From assembly GCA_002414385.1 (NCBI GenBank), contig DHZH01000006.1:62001-126000 (forward strand): a stretch of DNA of 64,000 nt, read 5' to 3'. This document shows positions 32,127 through 41,791 of the stretch, in pieces. Both the position numbers and the translations under genes were made by a program. Position 1 is the first letter of the stretch; every line of letters begins with the position of its first letter. A model generated the notes under the pieces. The model searched no databases. It had not been told where the DNA came from and saw only the letters and a list, made by a program, of their open reading frames with translations. Source of the stretch: Gammaproteobacteria bacterium UBA5109. Its GTDB lineage: Bacteria; Pseudomonadota; Gammaproteobacteria; Pseudomonadales; Pseudohongiellaceae.

Positions 32127-33674
32127 CTACTGTGCAGCAATTTCAGCTTTACTGGCGGCGTCAGCAATCTCCACCAGGTCTTTAAAAAACAGAAATGCCC
32201 GTTGCAGGCTTTGTGGTGAAATTGTCTCTGCCGTGGCTCCGGAACTGTGATACCAGTGAGAGGTTTCGGGATTCTGGATCACGATCGCGCCGGCAGCATC
32301 AATTGCTGCAGCTTCACCGGGGACCGACCGGCTTTCCGGTTCCCAGGCATTGGCTGGCTGAGCGTACATGTTCTTTTCTGCAGCTGCCTGCCAGGCATTG
32401 ACCAGGAAGGGGGTTTTCTCGGACATGGCAACTCCATGCCAGGGGCTGTCCCAGTTGGTTGGCGACAGGGAGGATACAATATTGCCGTAATTGTCTGTGA
32501 CGCCATCCATCAGATAGGCATCAATACGGGCGACGCCGGTTGAGGCAACATGTTCAAGATTGATGGCGAGCATATTGTTTGCCAGAACTTCGGGGTATGT
32601 TTCGACGAAGAAGGCAGTTCCGCCGGCTCCGTGATGATGGCCCGGGGAAGCCAGAAAATAAATGTCGTGTTCAGGCTGGTTTTCCGCCTCGCCAAAATAG
32701 CTGGCCAGCCCGAGCATCACTGCCAGGCCTGAAGCGTTATCATCGGCACCACCAAACCAGGTGTCGGTATGCGCCACCAGCAGAATATTTTCATCACTGT
32801 CACCACTACCGGGGATTTTGCCCAGTAAGTTACGTGCCTCACGGACTTCACGTTCGACATTGATGGCAAGAGAGATGCTCAGCTCATCCAGTTCATTGGC
32901 TTCAGTGGCTTTAACATAAACGGCTTCAAGAAACGCGCTGTCTTCCCCACCCAGATCAAAACAGGAAATGTCCGGACAATTTCCCAGTTGCACCTGCATG
33001 TTTCCAGGGGTGTCCCACAGGCGGATGACTCCAACAGCTCCGGCATCCGCCAGACGTGCCATGGAATTACGGGTGGAGGTGTCATAAAAATGCGGCGCGG
33101 CTTCGCCACGGATGATGGCAACCTTGCCGCTGACATCACGCCCGGCAAGATCGGCAGCCATACCACGCCCGACATAAATCAGGCTTGCCCTTAAGGGCAT
33201 TACAGTGTTTCTGTTGCCCACCCCCATGGGTACGGCAGACTGCAGTTCGACTGCTTCGCCATTGGGACCATTCAGTGTCGCCTGCCAGCTGGTGGCTAGA
33301 GACCAGGGAGACTGATCAAAAATACGCAGATCCAGATCCTCAAGCCCTGCATTTAGCAGTTCTTCCTGCAGATAGGCGATGGCTTGTTGTTCTTCCGGAA
33401 ATCCTGAAAAGATGCCCCAGCGTTGCGGGTTCGCGCTACGGCTTTCCAGGGCGATATCCACCAGTTTCTCGACATGCGCATGTAATTCATCAGCGGATGG
33501 CCCCTCAGCATCCGGTCTTGCCGGAAGCGGTGGGAAATCTACCGACGTGAAATCCAGGGTCTGCAGGGTGGCCGTACCCGGAAGCGCCAGTCCGTAAAAG
33601 GGCTGTTGCGCCAATGCCGGGATGCAGAGAAAGAAAAGGCTCAGGAATGCGCTTTGAGTCAGTTTGGATTTCAT
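32127..33674 (-). CDS. Exported M28-family zinc peptidase with PA domain
   Basis: 515 residues with a signal peptide (cleavage after ALAQQ). A protease-associated insert occupies about residues 150-270 (GRDVSGKVAIIRGEAAPHFY). The M28 core has LLVAHTDTWFGGADDNASG with the first His and bridging Asp ligands, then FLASPGHHHGAGGTAFF, in which the usual Glu-Glu pair is replaced by a histidine-rich run, and NLEHVAS. The missing EE pair makes aminopeptidase activity uncertain. It is divergent from the M20 peptidase at 33955 across 280 bp. Confidence 0.82.
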   Translation of the reverse strand: MKSKLTQSAFLSLFFLCIPALAQQPFYGLALPGTATLQTLDFTSVDFPPLPARPDAEGPSADELHAHVEKLVDIALESRSANPQRWGIFSGFPEEQQAIAYLQEELLNAGLEDLDLRIFDQSPWSLATSWQATLNGPNGEAVELQSAVPMGVGNRNTVMPLRASLIYVGRGMAADLAGRDVSGKVAIIRGEAAPHFYDTSTRNSMARLADAGAVGVIRLWDTPGNMQVQLGNCPDISCFDLGGEDSAFLEAVYVKATEANELDELSISLAINVEREVREARNLLGKIPGSGDSDENILLVAHTDTWFGGADDNASGLAVMLGLASYFGEAENQPEHDIYFLASPGHHHGAGGTAFFVETYPEVLANNMLAINLEHVASTGVARIDAYLMDGVTDNYGNIVSSLSPTNWDSPWHGVAMSEKTPFLVNAWQAAAEKNMYAQPANAWEPESRSVPGEAAAIDAAGAIVIQNPETSHWYHSSGATAETISPQSLQRAFLFFKDLVEIADAASKAEIAAQ

Positions 33675-33839
33675 TGCTTTTACTCTTTTGACAGGTTTTT
33701 ATTAGTGTCAGACCTGAGTCTGAACGGCTGCAGCTTTTGTGCATATAAAACCATTTAGTCAGCTCCGGTCAATCATTGTTCAGGATTAGCGGCCTGTTTT
33801 GGAATTATTTCGCTTCATTACCCGATATCAGTTTAAGAT

Positions 33840-33852
33840 GAACACTGTGTTC
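33840..33852. promoter_or_regulatory. Short palindrome in the divergent peptidase promoter region
   Basis: GAACA-CTG-TGTTC is a perfect 5+5 dyad in the 280 bp between the divergent M28 and M20 peptidase genes. A second GAACACAG half-site lies at 33905-33912. It could be a regulator site; the evidence is symmetry only. Nothing else was seen in this gap. Confidence 0.25.
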
Positions 33853-33954
33853 GCTCAGGGTTTTGGTCTTTCGATATCTTTGGGTGGTGGTTTAATAACT
33901 TGCAGAACACAGAGTCAGCAACCATCAAATTTCTATACAGGCAGTGAGCAGACC

Positions 33955-35325
33955 ATGAGAAGCAGAACGGCAAGCCTTGTAACACTACTATTAATGAGTT
34001 GTTTTATCCCGGTGGCAAGTGCCCAGAATGAAGCACTGGACTGGCTGATGGAATACCTTGCGATTGATACGGTGAATCCGCCAGGTAATGAAATCCGCGG
34101 CGTGGAATTCTTTGCCGATATTTTTGATGCCGAAGGTGTAGCTTATGAGACCGCTGAATCCGCTCCAGGTCGCGGCAATATCTGGGCCCGGCTGGAGGGT
34201 GGCGATGAGCCGGCACTTATCCTCCTGCATCATATTGATGTCGTCCCGGCAAGTGAGGAATTCTGGGACAGTGATCCACTGGTACCGGTAATCCGTGATG
34301 GCTTGATTATCGGACGCGGTGTCGCTGATACCAAAGGACTGGGAATATTACATCTGCAGGCGTTTTTAAACCTGCATCGCAACAACATCCGATTGAATCG
34401 TGACGTGATTTTCATGGCGACAGCCGATGAAGAAGCCGGTGGTTTTTTTGGCGCCGGCTGGCTGATCGAGAATCGTCCGGAGATTTTTGAAAATGTCGGT
34501 TTTGTCTTGAACGAACTGACCGAGCCGACGCTGATGGAAAACGGCACCATTCAGGTTGGTATTGAAGTGGCGCAGAAACGTCCTTTCTGGTTGCGACTGG
34601 TCTCAGAGGATATCCCTGGACATGGTTCCGCACCGCGCATCACCTCTGCCACGACCAGACTGGTTGCAGCTCTGGACAGAATTCGTGAACAGCCATTTGA
34701 ACCTCAGGTATCTGATCCGGTGCGCAGCATGTTTGAACAACTGGCGCCCTTTGAAGACCCGAGATGGCAGACAGCGATGGCCAATATTGATGAGGCGGTT
34801 CAGGACCCCGGGTTTTTGCGCGATTTTCAGGAAGAGCGACCGGCCCTGCATGCATTGTTGCGTAATACCTGTTCCCTGACCATGTTAAGCGGTAGTGACA
34901 AGATTAATGTTGTTCCGCCCACCGCCAGCGCTGAAATGGACTGCCGTATACTACCCGAGCAGGATGCCAATGAGTTCCTGGATCAGCTGCGTGAGCGCAT
35001 TGCTGATGAGCAGATTGAGATTGAACAGATCATGCTGTTTGGACCGGCATCTTCCAGTGCTGATACTGAGCTGTTTGCCAGCATGACCCGGGTTTTGCAG
35101 GAACGCATGCCGGGGGCCAATGTGTTTCCTTCAGTACTGCAGGCCTTTACCGACAGCCATTTTTTTCGCGACCTTGGCATTGTCGCCTACGGCTTCGGAC
35201 CAGTGGTTATTCCTGATGGTTTCAGCAGCAACTTTCATGGCAATAATGAACGCATCCCGCTGGAAGGATTTATCCAGGGTGAGCAGATCATGAATGCCGT
35301 GGTCCGGGATTTTGTAGAAGAGTAG
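33955..35325 (+). CDS. Exported M20-family metallopeptidase
   Basis: About 456 residues from the ATG at 33955, chosen because it gives a signal peptide (MRSRTASLVTLLLMSCFIPV, cleavage after ASA); an upstream in-frame start would leave this internal. Metal and catalytic motifs are LLHHIDVVPASEEFW, GRGVADTKG, MATADEEAGG, LNELTEP and the final NFHGNNERIPLE. These match the M20A peptidases related to ArgE, DapE and carboxypeptidase Ss1. It probably cleaves small peptides or acylated amino acids outside the inner membrane. It is a single-gene unit. Confidence 0.9.
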   Translation: MRSRTASLVTLLLMSCFIPVASAQNEALDWLMEYLAIDTVNPPGNEIRGVEFFADIFDAEGVAYETAESAPGRGNIWARLEGGDEPALILLHHIDVVPASEEFWDSDPLVPVIRDGLIIGRGVADTKGLGILHLQAFLNLHRNNIRLNRDVIFMATADEEAGGFFGAGWLIENRPEIFENVGFVLNELTEPTLMENGTIQVGIEVAQKRPFWLRLVSEDIPGHGSAPRITSATTRLVAALDRIREQPFEPQVSDPVRSMFEQLAPFEDPRWQTAMANIDEAVQDPGFLRDFQEERPALHALLRNTCSLTMLSGSDKINVVPPTASAEMDCRILPEQDANEFLDQLRERIADEQIEIEQIMLFGPASSSADTELFASMTRVLQERMPGANVFPSVLQAFTDSHFFRDLGIVAYGFGPVVIPDGFSSNFHGNNERIPLEGFIQGEQIMNAVVRDFVEE

Positions 35326-35339
35326 GTTAAACCCGGAAT

Positions 35340-36305
35340 TTATAGGCCGATCTCAATACGGGCTGCGTTCTGGCTGGTTTGCGACATATTCAGCCTTAGC
35401 TCGAATTTTCCATTGCCCAGTGCTTTGATGCTCATTATCAGGCTGAAATCAAAATCTTCCTCTGCTGTTTTATTCCAGCCTGATAAAGCCATGGTGTCAC
35501 CAATACTTGCCGTGTCCAGCGACCAGCCCTGATTCAGCATTTGCTCATCAAAATGTTGCTGTATTTCATCCAGGGGCCAGTCCACTTCAAAGGTCGGGCT
35601 GCTGTTTGCGTATTGAATGCTCCCAGTGACCGGATCAGGGGCTCTTGAAAAACTGCGTCTGTTATTAGTAGCTGTCCCCGGCATTTCAAGTTCCGGCAAG
35701 GGCATGTAGCTAAACACGTTGCCGTTAGGCATCTGGTCCTGTTGCCGCTGGCTTTGTTCGCTTGCGCGTCTGAGCATCTCGCAATTTACTTGTTGTGGTA
35801 TCTGGCTCGCATCCCTGGCCTGAAGTTCTATGATGGTAAACTGACCGTTGTCTTTCAGGCTTGCACCCAGGACGCCGAAATTATCCAGGCAAAAAGCACC
35901 GCCCTGGTTATTCCTGTTAATCATGCCGACAAAAGGTATCGGGCTTGGTCGGTTGCGCGCGGCAATTTCCTGAAGGGTCAGCCAGCCATCGGTAAGCAGG
36001 GCATCCGTGAGGGTAAAGGCTGCGACATCACTTGCCAGATCAGTGCGAAGGAAAACACGCTTGTTACGTTCGGATTGAATGGTTCCCAATACTTCAAAGC
36101 TTTGAGGCAGTGTCACTGGCGGGAAATCTACCGGTATATCCACATAAAGCTGGATTTCGTCATTGAACTGACTGCTGAGAAAAATTTCTACCAGTTCTGG
36201 CGCTATGTTCTCTTCAAATTGTGTCTGTGCACTCAGCAGGCTGGAAGTAAAGAAAGCCAATACGAATGAACTTGCCCTGAGTGTTTTTCTTATTAAATAT
36301 TTCAT
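35340..36305 (-). CDS. Exported protein of unknown function
   Basis: 321 residues with a signal peptide ending LLSAQ. Two halves show a faint repeat: LPQSFEVLG...ALLTDGWL in the first and SPTFEVDWP...QMLNQGWSLD in the second, each ending with a Gly-Trp at similar spacing. A Gln-rich linker (SEQSQRQQDQMPNG) lies between them. Two cysteines (FCLDN and NCEML) may pair. I recognise no family. It is convergent with the M20 gene, 14 bp away. Confidence 0.65.
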   Translation of the reverse strand: MKYLIRKTLRASSFVLAFFTSSLLSAQTQFEENIAPELVEIFLSSQFNDEIQLYVDIPVDFPPVTLPQSFEVLGTIQSERNKRVFLRTDLASDVAAFTLTDALLTDGWLTLQEIAARNRPSPIPFVGMINRNNQGGAFCLDNFGVLGASLKDNGQFTIIELQARDASQIPQQVNCEMLRRASEQSQRQQDQMPNGNVFSYMPLPELEMPGTATNNRRSFSRAPDPVTGSIQYANSSPTFEVDWPLDEIQQHFDEQMLNQGWSLDTASIGDTMALSGWNKTAEEDFDFSLIMSIKALGNGKFELRLNMSQTSQNAARIEIGL

Positions 36306-36365
36306 GTTTTAACTCCTTCTAAAATCATGAGCTTAATAATATTGACACTAAAATTTTACATTGGT

Positions 36366-37685
36366 TCAGATCAGAAATAATGCCAGTAATTGAAGTGTTA
36401 TCAGCGCAGTGATACCCATCAACAAGCTGGCGATAGTATGGGTTTTCAACGCGGTGGCTGTATCCATGCCGGAAAATCTGGCGACTACCCAGAAATATGA
36501 ATCATTGATATGGGAAATGGTCATGGCTCCGGCTCCTATAACCAGAACCACCAGCGCTCTGGCCAGCGTGTCATCCAGTCCCATCGGTGTCAGCAGTGGG
36601 GCCATCAGAGCTGAAGTCGTAATGATGGCGACAGTCGAAGAGCCCTGAGCCGTTTTCAGAAAGGCGGCAATCAGAAAGGGTAACAATAAACTGACTGAGC
36701 TTAAATCCGTAAAGCCGGCAGCAAAATCTGCCAGACTGGTTTGCCGCAGGATGGCACCGAATGCTCCGCCGGCACCGGTGATAAGAATAATCAGCCCGGC
36801 TTTTTGCAGGGCGGCTTCCAGCCACTGGTGACGAATCTTTTTGCCGCTGCGTACCAGAAGCAAAGACAAGGCTGCACCAATCAGCAGGGAAATAATCGGC
36901 TCACCAATAAAAGTGATGACAGAAAAAACGGCCGATTCGCCAAAAGGCGCAGCGGGTAACTCGGCAATGGATTTCAGGGCGATCAGTAATATGGGGGTCA
37001 GAATTGGCAGCAAGGCCAGGGCGAAAGCAGGTGCTTCCTGTTTGTTGCTTGTCTCATCCTGCGGAATTTCAACCTTGATCATATAGGCCTTACAGGCTTT
37101 GGTTGCCCAGAGCAGCGCGACACCAAGCACAGGAATGGAAACCAGCAAGCCCAACATCAGTACCCAGCCGACGTCGGCCCCAAGTGTTGCCGCTGCAGCC
37201 AGCGGTCCCGGAGTTGGCGGAACAAAAACATGCGTGACATAAAGTCCCGAACCCAATGCAACGGCCAGTACTGACAGGGATATACCCGTACGGCCGGCAA
37301 TGGCCCGGTTCAGGGCGGAAAGCACAATGAAACCGGAATCACAAAAAACCGGAATCGATACAATGTAACCGGTTACTCCCATAGCCAGTGGTGCACGTTT
37401 TTCTCCGGCGACAGCTAGAATTTTACCGGCCAGTACGCTGGCGCCTCCGCTTTTTTCCAGATACTCGCCGATAATTGCACCGGCGGCAATGACGATGCCG
37501 ATACTGCCGATAGTACTGCCAAAGCCGCCAGTCAGCGTCGTTATCAGTTCGCCGGGAGGAAGTCCGCCGATGAAACCCATGAACAGGGCAGCAAGTAATA
37601 AACCAATGAATGGGTGCAGGTGATACCTGACAGACAGCCAGACAAGAATGCTTACGCTAAGAATCAGCCAGAGAAAAATTCCCAT
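36366..37685 (-). CDS. GntP-family permease (gluconate or related sugar acid)
   Basis: 439 residues with about 12 membrane segments. Typical GntP segments are HPFIGLLLAALFMGFIGGLP, then GFGSTIGSIGIVIAAGAIIG, FCDSGFIVLSALNRAIAGRT and VPPTPGPLAAAATLGADVGW, and near the end HINDSYFWVVARFSGMD. It is a proton-coupled importer of gluconate, glycerate or a similar acid. No kinase or dehydrogenase for such a substrate is adjacent, so its ligand is open. It stands alone between the unknown exported protein and the SpoIIAA-like gene. Confidence 0.92.
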   Translation of the reverse strand: MGIFLWLILSVSILVWLSVRYHLHPFIGLLLAALFMGFIGGLPPGELITTLTGGFGSTIGSIGIVIAAGAIIGEYLEKSGGASVLAGKILAVAGEKRAPLAMGVTGYIVSIPVFCDSGFIVLSALNRAIAGRTGISLSVLAVALGSGLYVTHVFVPPTPGPLAAAATLGADVGWVLMLGLLVSIPVLGVALLWATKACKAYMIKVEIPQDETSNKQEAPAFALALLPILTPILLIALKSIAELPAAPFGESAVFSVITFIGEPIISLLIGAALSLLLVRSGKKIRHQWLEAALQKAGLIILITGAGGAFGAILRQTSLADFAAGFTDLSSVSLLLPFLIAAFLKTAQGSSTVAIITTSALMAPLLTPMGLDDTLARALVVLVIGAGAMTISHINDSYFWVVARFSGMDTATALKTHTIASLLMGITALITLQLLALFLI

Positions 37686-37797
37686 GCCGCTAAACTACCT
37701 GAATTTGATGCTAATACCTACCGTTTGCAATAAGCGCAAAGCTGATATTTCAGCCATTATCAGCACAGAATAAATAATGGTAAAGGCTTGCAGGGGA

Positions 37798-38181
37798 TTA
37801 CTTCAGCCAGGACAGTGCCTCATCTTCAGAATGAAAGAATTTTACGTCACCGGAAATAAACCATGAGCCAATTTTTCCGGCAATCTCCTGCCATTTTTTA
37901 TTACCGACAATGGCAATTTTTTCAAAATCCCTGCCATGCTTCAGTCCCAGCTTGAAATCATCCCAGGCAGCTCTGGCTTCCCAGCCTTCCAGTTCAGTGC
38001 CGTCAATGATGGCTTTAAGGACTGGTTTTTTAATTCCTTCCAGTGCCGAGTCAAGCATGGGAGTGATTATTTCGTAATCTTCATGACTGAGTTTGCCGAT
38101 GGCCTTGAGGCGTAAAAAGAACTCATCATCATAGCGCTCTATGCCAACAGACAAGCCATGTCTTTTTATCCTGGTAGACAT
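37798..38181 (-). CDS. SpoIIAA-like (STAS-related) protein
   Basis: 127 residues. The SpoIIAA-like fold is visible from LRLKAIGKLSHEDYEIITPM through AIIDGTELEGWEARAAWDDF, then HGRDFEKIAIVGNKKWQEIA and the C-terminal FFHSEDEALSWLK. These are hallmarks of the PF11964 family. No phosphorylatable Ser is evident in the usual position. Members are thought to be lipid- or protein-binding, not anti-anti-sigma factors. Its ATG starts directly after the sulfatase stop with no gap, so the two are probably cotranscribed. Confidence 0.88.
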   Translation of the reverse strand: MSTRIKRHGLSVGIERYDDEFFLRLKAIGKLSHEDYEIITPMLDSALEGIKKPVLKAIIDGTELEGWEARAAWDDFKLGLKHGRDFEKIAIVGNKKWQEIAGKIGSWFISGDVKFFHSEDEALSWLK

Positions 38182-39663
38182 TTACTGCCCTTCCTCGGTT
38201 TGCTCTGAACCACGGGGAAATACTATTTCATCGGTCCATGCACTTCGGGGCGGCAGTCTGCCGGCCATAGCGGATTTGATTTCCTGATAGGCAGGATCAT
38301 TGGCAAGATTATTCCATTCGTTTGGATCATTAGCGTGATCATACAATTCTTCCTCGCCGTCACTGTAAACTACATAGCGGTAACGATCTCCCCGGACGGC
38401 AAAGTTCCCGTAACCAAAGGTAGTGGTGGCAACATCATCCCACTCCATGTCTGGGTTGCGCAGTAATGGCAGCAGGCTGTTGCCATCGACATGTTCTGGA
38501 ACCTCCAGTCCGCTCAGTTCAGCCAGGGTGGCATAAATACTTTGCAGGGAAACTACTTCATCAGTGCTTGAGCCTGGTGTAGTGATGCCGGGTGCAACAA
38601 TAATGAAAGGCACGTGTGAGCTTTCTTCCCACAGGGTCATTTTGCCCCAGCGTTCTTTTTCGCCAAGATGGAAGCCGTGGTCACTCCATAACACGATAAT
38701 TGTATTATCAGCCCGGCCACTGCGATCCAGGGCAGCAATCAGTTCACCAACCATGGCATCGGAATAGGACATGCTGGCCAGATAACCCTGTACAGCTTCC
38801 TGCCATTTCCCAGTGCCGCCATTTTGCCTGACCCAGTCCATGGTATCCGGCCCCATGCTGACCTCCTGACCAAACAGGGCAGAGTCGGGGATGTCACTGG
38901 TGTCATTTTCCAGATATTCGGGCAGAAGCACCTGCTCCAGGGGATGCATATCAAAATAACGTTGCGGCACATACCAGGGTAGATGCGGGCGATAAATACC
39001 GGCAGAGATAAACCGTGGTCCGGTGTAGGCTGCTTCCAGTTCCCGACTGATCCAGCTGACAGTCTGGCCGTCACCCATGGCTGAATCAGTGACTACGACC
39101 GGATAAAAATCAAAATCACCGCTTTGCCGACCGTTACCGACAGCCGGGCCGGGTGTCTGTCCTGGTGCCGGGCGTACTTCATCAACCAGCTGGCGTTCCA
39201 GTGAAGGGAAATAGGCATCCCAGGCGCTGGTGTCCTGCTGACCCTGGAAGCCGTCCAGGCTGTAAGTATGAGCGTGAAACAGTTTGCCGCCTCCGAGTGT
39301 TCGGTAATCATTGTCACGGAAATAACGTGGCAGGGTGGTAATGTTTTCCAGATCGATGCGCCAGTCGCCGGCCTGTTCATAAATACCGCTGTTAAAGGGG
39401 CTGACGCCGGTCAGGATTGCCGTGCGGGAGGGCAGGCAGGCGGCACCGGGAGCATGGGCATTGGTAAACAGCATGCCACGTTCTGCCAGCGCATTGATGT
39501 TGGGGGTCTTTGACTGGGGATGGCCACCCAGGGGTTCTACCCAGTCATTCATGTCATCGATAGCGATAAACAGTATGTCGGGCCTTTCCTGAGCCTGACT
39601 GAAAGTGCTTAACCCGAGTATGAATGCAAGAATCCAGCGAATTGAAGTCAATTTGTCAGTCAC
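38182..39663 (-). CDS. Exported sulfatase (iduronate-2-sulfatase-like)
   Basis: About 493 residues from a GTG at 39663 with AGGG 8 bases upstream; an in-frame ATG at 39720 gives a longer N-terminus. A signal peptide (WILAFILGLSTFSQAQ) precedes the sulfatase fold. The metal segment is FIAIDDMNDWV, and the formylglycine site is CLPSRTAILTG, with Cys as the residue to be converted. WSDHGFHLGEKERWGKMTLW is characteristic. It removes sulfate from a glycan or other ester; no FGE maturase gene is in the window. Confidence 0.9.
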   Translation of the reverse strand: MTDKLTSIRWILAFILGLSTFSQAQERPDILFIAIDDMNDWVEPLGGHPQSKTPNINALAERGMLFTNAHAPGAACLPSRTAILTGVSPFNSGIYEQAGDWRIDLENITTLPRYFRDNDYRTLGGGKLFHAHTYSLDGFQGQQDTSAWDAYFPSLERQLVDEVRPAPGQTPGPAVGNGRQSGDFDFYPVVVTDSAMGDGQTVSWISRELEAAYTGPRFISAGIYRPHLPWYVPQRYFDMHPLEQVLLPEYLENDTSDIPDSALFGQEVSMGPDTMDWVRQNGGTGKWQEAVQGYLASMSYSDAMVGELIAALDRSGRADNTIIVLWSDHGFHLGEKERWGKMTLWEESSHVPFIIVAPGITTPGSSTDEVVSLQSIYATLAELSGLEVPEHVDGNSLLPLLRNPDMEWDDVATTTFGYGNFAVRGDRYRYVVYSDGEEELYDHANDPNEWNNLANDPAYQEIKSAMAGRLPPRSAWTDEIVFPRGSEQTEEGQ

Positions 39664-39743
39664 GTTTATTACCCTGTCCGGTTTTATTTTTATGGTAGAA
39701 AGCTTAGCGTATGTATACAAGCTTTGACTAGGCTAAACAGGCG

Positions 39744-39774
39744 CAAAAAAATCCGGCTCAGGGCTGAGCCGGAT
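39744..39774 (-). terminator. Rho-independent terminator of the peroxiredoxin gene
   Basis: On the minus strand, ATCCGGCTCA-GCCC-TGAGCCGGAT is a perfect 10-bp stem followed by a run of T. It ends the peroxiredoxin transcript before the sulfatase gene. Confidence 0.88.
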
Positions 39775-39809
39775 TCATCAGTTAGAACGGGTGAAGGCCT
39801 ACTGGCCTG

Positions 39810-40382
39810 TTAACCGATAAATTCCCGAACCGGTTCGGAAACACCTTTGGACTCAGTGCCTTTAAGATAGGCCAGCATGGTATCAGCATCGGAAACTTCA
39901 AAGGGGTCAGTCGGGCAGTTATCACCAAAATCAGGTTCGACAAATATCTTGTCGATTTTCCCGTCATCAACCAGCATGGAATAACGCCATGAGCGCTGAC
40001 CAAAGCCGAGATTGCTTTTATCGACCAGCATGCCCATTTTGCGGGTAAACTCACCATTGCCGTCCGGCAGCATTTTGATGTTTTTGGCGCCGATATGATT
40101 GGCCCACTGGAACATGACGAAGGCGTCATTTACTGAGATACAGTAGATTTCATCAATCCCTTCGGCTTTAAACTGTTCAAACAGTTCTTCATAACGTGGC
40201 AGATGATTGGATGAGCATGTTGGAGTAAAGGCTCCCGGCAGGGAGAAAACAACCACTTTCTTGCCTTTGAAAATGTCTTCACTTGAGGTGTCCTGCCAGC
40301 GGAAAGGGTTGGGACCTTCAACGCTTTCATCACGCACACGGGTTTTAAATACTACATTTGGCACACTGTCTAATACAGGCAT
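39810..40382 (-). CDS. Prx5-type peroxiredoxin
   Basis: 190 residues. The peroxidatic Cys lies in VVVFSLPGAFTPTCSSNHLP, the classical PGAFTPTCS box. CISVNDAFVMFQWANH and LVDKSNLGFGQRSWRYSMLV follow, as in the Prx5/AhpC-TSA redoxin family. Some relatives carry a C-terminal glutaredoxin domain; here it is absent, and the tail ends EPVREFIG. A further Cys in FGDNCPTDPF may act as resolving residue. It reduces peroxides in the cytoplasm using glutathione or thioredoxin. It is a single gene ending at a strong terminator. Confidence 0.93.
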   Translation of the reverse strand: MPVLDSVPNVVFKTRVRDESVEGPNPFRWQDTSSEDIFKGKKVVVFSLPGAFTPTCSSNHLPRYEELFEQFKAEGIDEIYCISVNDAFVMFQWANHIGAKNIKMLPDGNGEFTRKMGMLVDKSNLGFGQRSWRYSMLVDDGKIDKIFVEPDFGDNCPTDPFEVSDADTMLAYLKGTESKGVSEPVREFIG

Positions 40383-40491
40383 TATTACTCCATCTAATTT
40401 CAGTTTATTTAAAAACAGGTAAGGCCCAGGCGAGCCTGGCCATTGTACATTCTAGGTGGAGGCAGGAAGCAGAATTTCAAGGGGGGAATTT

Positions 40492-41334
40492 TCAGCTTTG
40501 CCCGGCAATAACCCTGGCATTTGCCTGCAGGCGGAATTCTCCATCGGGAAAAGCAGCGTGGATTTTTTCAAACACCATGTCCCTGATCTGATTGCGGCTT
40601 GCTTCATCAGCTTTGCTCAGGGCAGCAACGATGGGAGCGCCAACTTCAGTAATCATTTCCCAGTATTTTTCGGGACTGAGGGTCAGTGCGGTAGCCACTT
40701 CCGTTTCACTAATATTCCTGAAACCTGCCTGCTCAAAGTGCTCTTGCATAAAGCCGGGGCTGGCACAGCGAAACATGCCGGGAGCATCTTTTGGCGGTGG
40801 ATCAAGCTGCAATACCTCGTTGATAGTCCCCATGGTTACAGTTACCCAGAAATTCTTTTGCGGGATATCCCACACTGATGCAGCCAGCCAGCAATCCGGT
40901 TTCAACACCCGGCGCATTTCTTTCAGTGCAGCCGGAATATCCGGAAAAAACATAAATCCCATACGACAGGAAATTGCATCAACTGAGCGATCAGGGAAAT
41001 CCAGCGAGCTGATATCGCCTGCTTGGGTCTGAAAATTGCTGATATTGCGCTCGGCTGCATGCTCTTTGGCAATTGCCAGCATCGCTTCAGACAGGTCCAG
41101 TGCGGTTACTTTGCCTCTTGGTACCAGTTCGGCAATTGTCAGACCCGGTTCTCCGGTGCCGCTGGCAATATCCAGTACCTTGCTGTCTTCTTTTAGCTGC
41201 AGGCGGGAAATAATTTCATTGCCGATAGGCTGCAAAAAGCGCATGTTAACGGCATCCCATTTTTTCCAGCCAGCTGCAAAATGATTCCAGGATTCATGTT
41301 GCTGTTGAATAATTTCACTCTGCAAGTTATTCAT
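40492..41334 (-). CDS. Class I SAM-dependent methyltransferase
   Basis: 280 residues. The SAM-binding motif is VLDIASGTGEPGLTIAEL, followed by KVTALDLSEAMLAIAKEHAA and the post-motif ISCRMGFMFFPDIPAALKEM. It is UbiE-like in its core, but the substrate is unknown. Its start overlaps the GAF gene stop by 8 bases (41327-41334), which implies translational coupling. The two-gene unit (GAF then methyltransferase) is not one I recognise. Confidence 0.85.
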   Translation of the reverse strand: MNNLQSEIIQQQHESWNHFAAGWKKWDAVNMRFLQPIGNEIISRLQLKEDSKVLDIASGTGEPGLTIAELVPRGKVTALDLSEAMLAIAKEHAAERNISNFQTQAGDISSLDFPDRSVDAISCRMGFMFFPDIPAALKEMRRVLKPDCWLAASVWDIPQKNFWVTVTMGTINEVLQLDPPPKDAPGMFRCASPGFMQEHFEQAGFRNISETEVATALTLSPEKYWEMITEVGAPIVAALSKADEASRNQIRDMVFEKIHAAFPDGEFRLQANARVIAGQS

Positions 41335-41791
41335 AATTTTTTTTGCCTGTTATTTTTTCTGCAGCATAAAGGCTCGAGGCAATATCTGCTGCCAGACGTT
41401 CATTAAAATAAATATCATCCTGGGTAAAAGCCGCTCGCCCTTGCCTGGAGCTGAAGTTGATTGTTCCCCATATTCTGCCTTGATACAAAATTGGTGAGGA
41501 AATATAGGCTTCCAGCGGCATGCCTGTATAAAGTGGGTGGTTCTTGATATCCCTGTCTTCGTTTTCTTTCGGAATGGCGACCGAAGCAGCCCGGTTTATT
41601 ACCTCCCGGCAATAGGTATCTCCCAGAGGGAAGGTATCATTGGCACTAAAGGTATTGCTGGGATCCTGAACTGCCACCAGGTGGTAGGCATTATTTTCAA
41701 TATGGCTGACTATGCCAAGTTCCAGATCAAACTTTTGAATTCCCTTTTCCAGTTTTAGCCGGCAAATATCAATAAATTCCTGTGTATACAT
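41327..41791 (-). CDS. Single-domain GAF protein
   Basis: 154 residues, one GAF domain. It shows KFDLELGIVSHIENNAYHLV, then FPLGDTYCREVINRAASVAI and EAYISSPILYQGRIWGTINF, typical of the GAF domains that precede histidine kinases or cyclases but here without an output domain. A lone Cys in DTYCREV is common in the family and could bind a small ligand or bilin. It is translated just before, and coupled to, a methyltransferase. The upstream 124 bp hold the likely promoter. Confidence 0.85.
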   Translation of the reverse strand: MYTQEFIDICRLKLEKGIQKFDLELGIVSHIENNAYHLVAVQDPSNTFSANDTFPLGDTYCREVINRAASVAIPKENEDRDIKNHPLYTGMPLEAYISSPILYQGRIWGTINFSSRQGRAAFTQDDIYFNERLAADIASSLYAAEKITGKKNYE

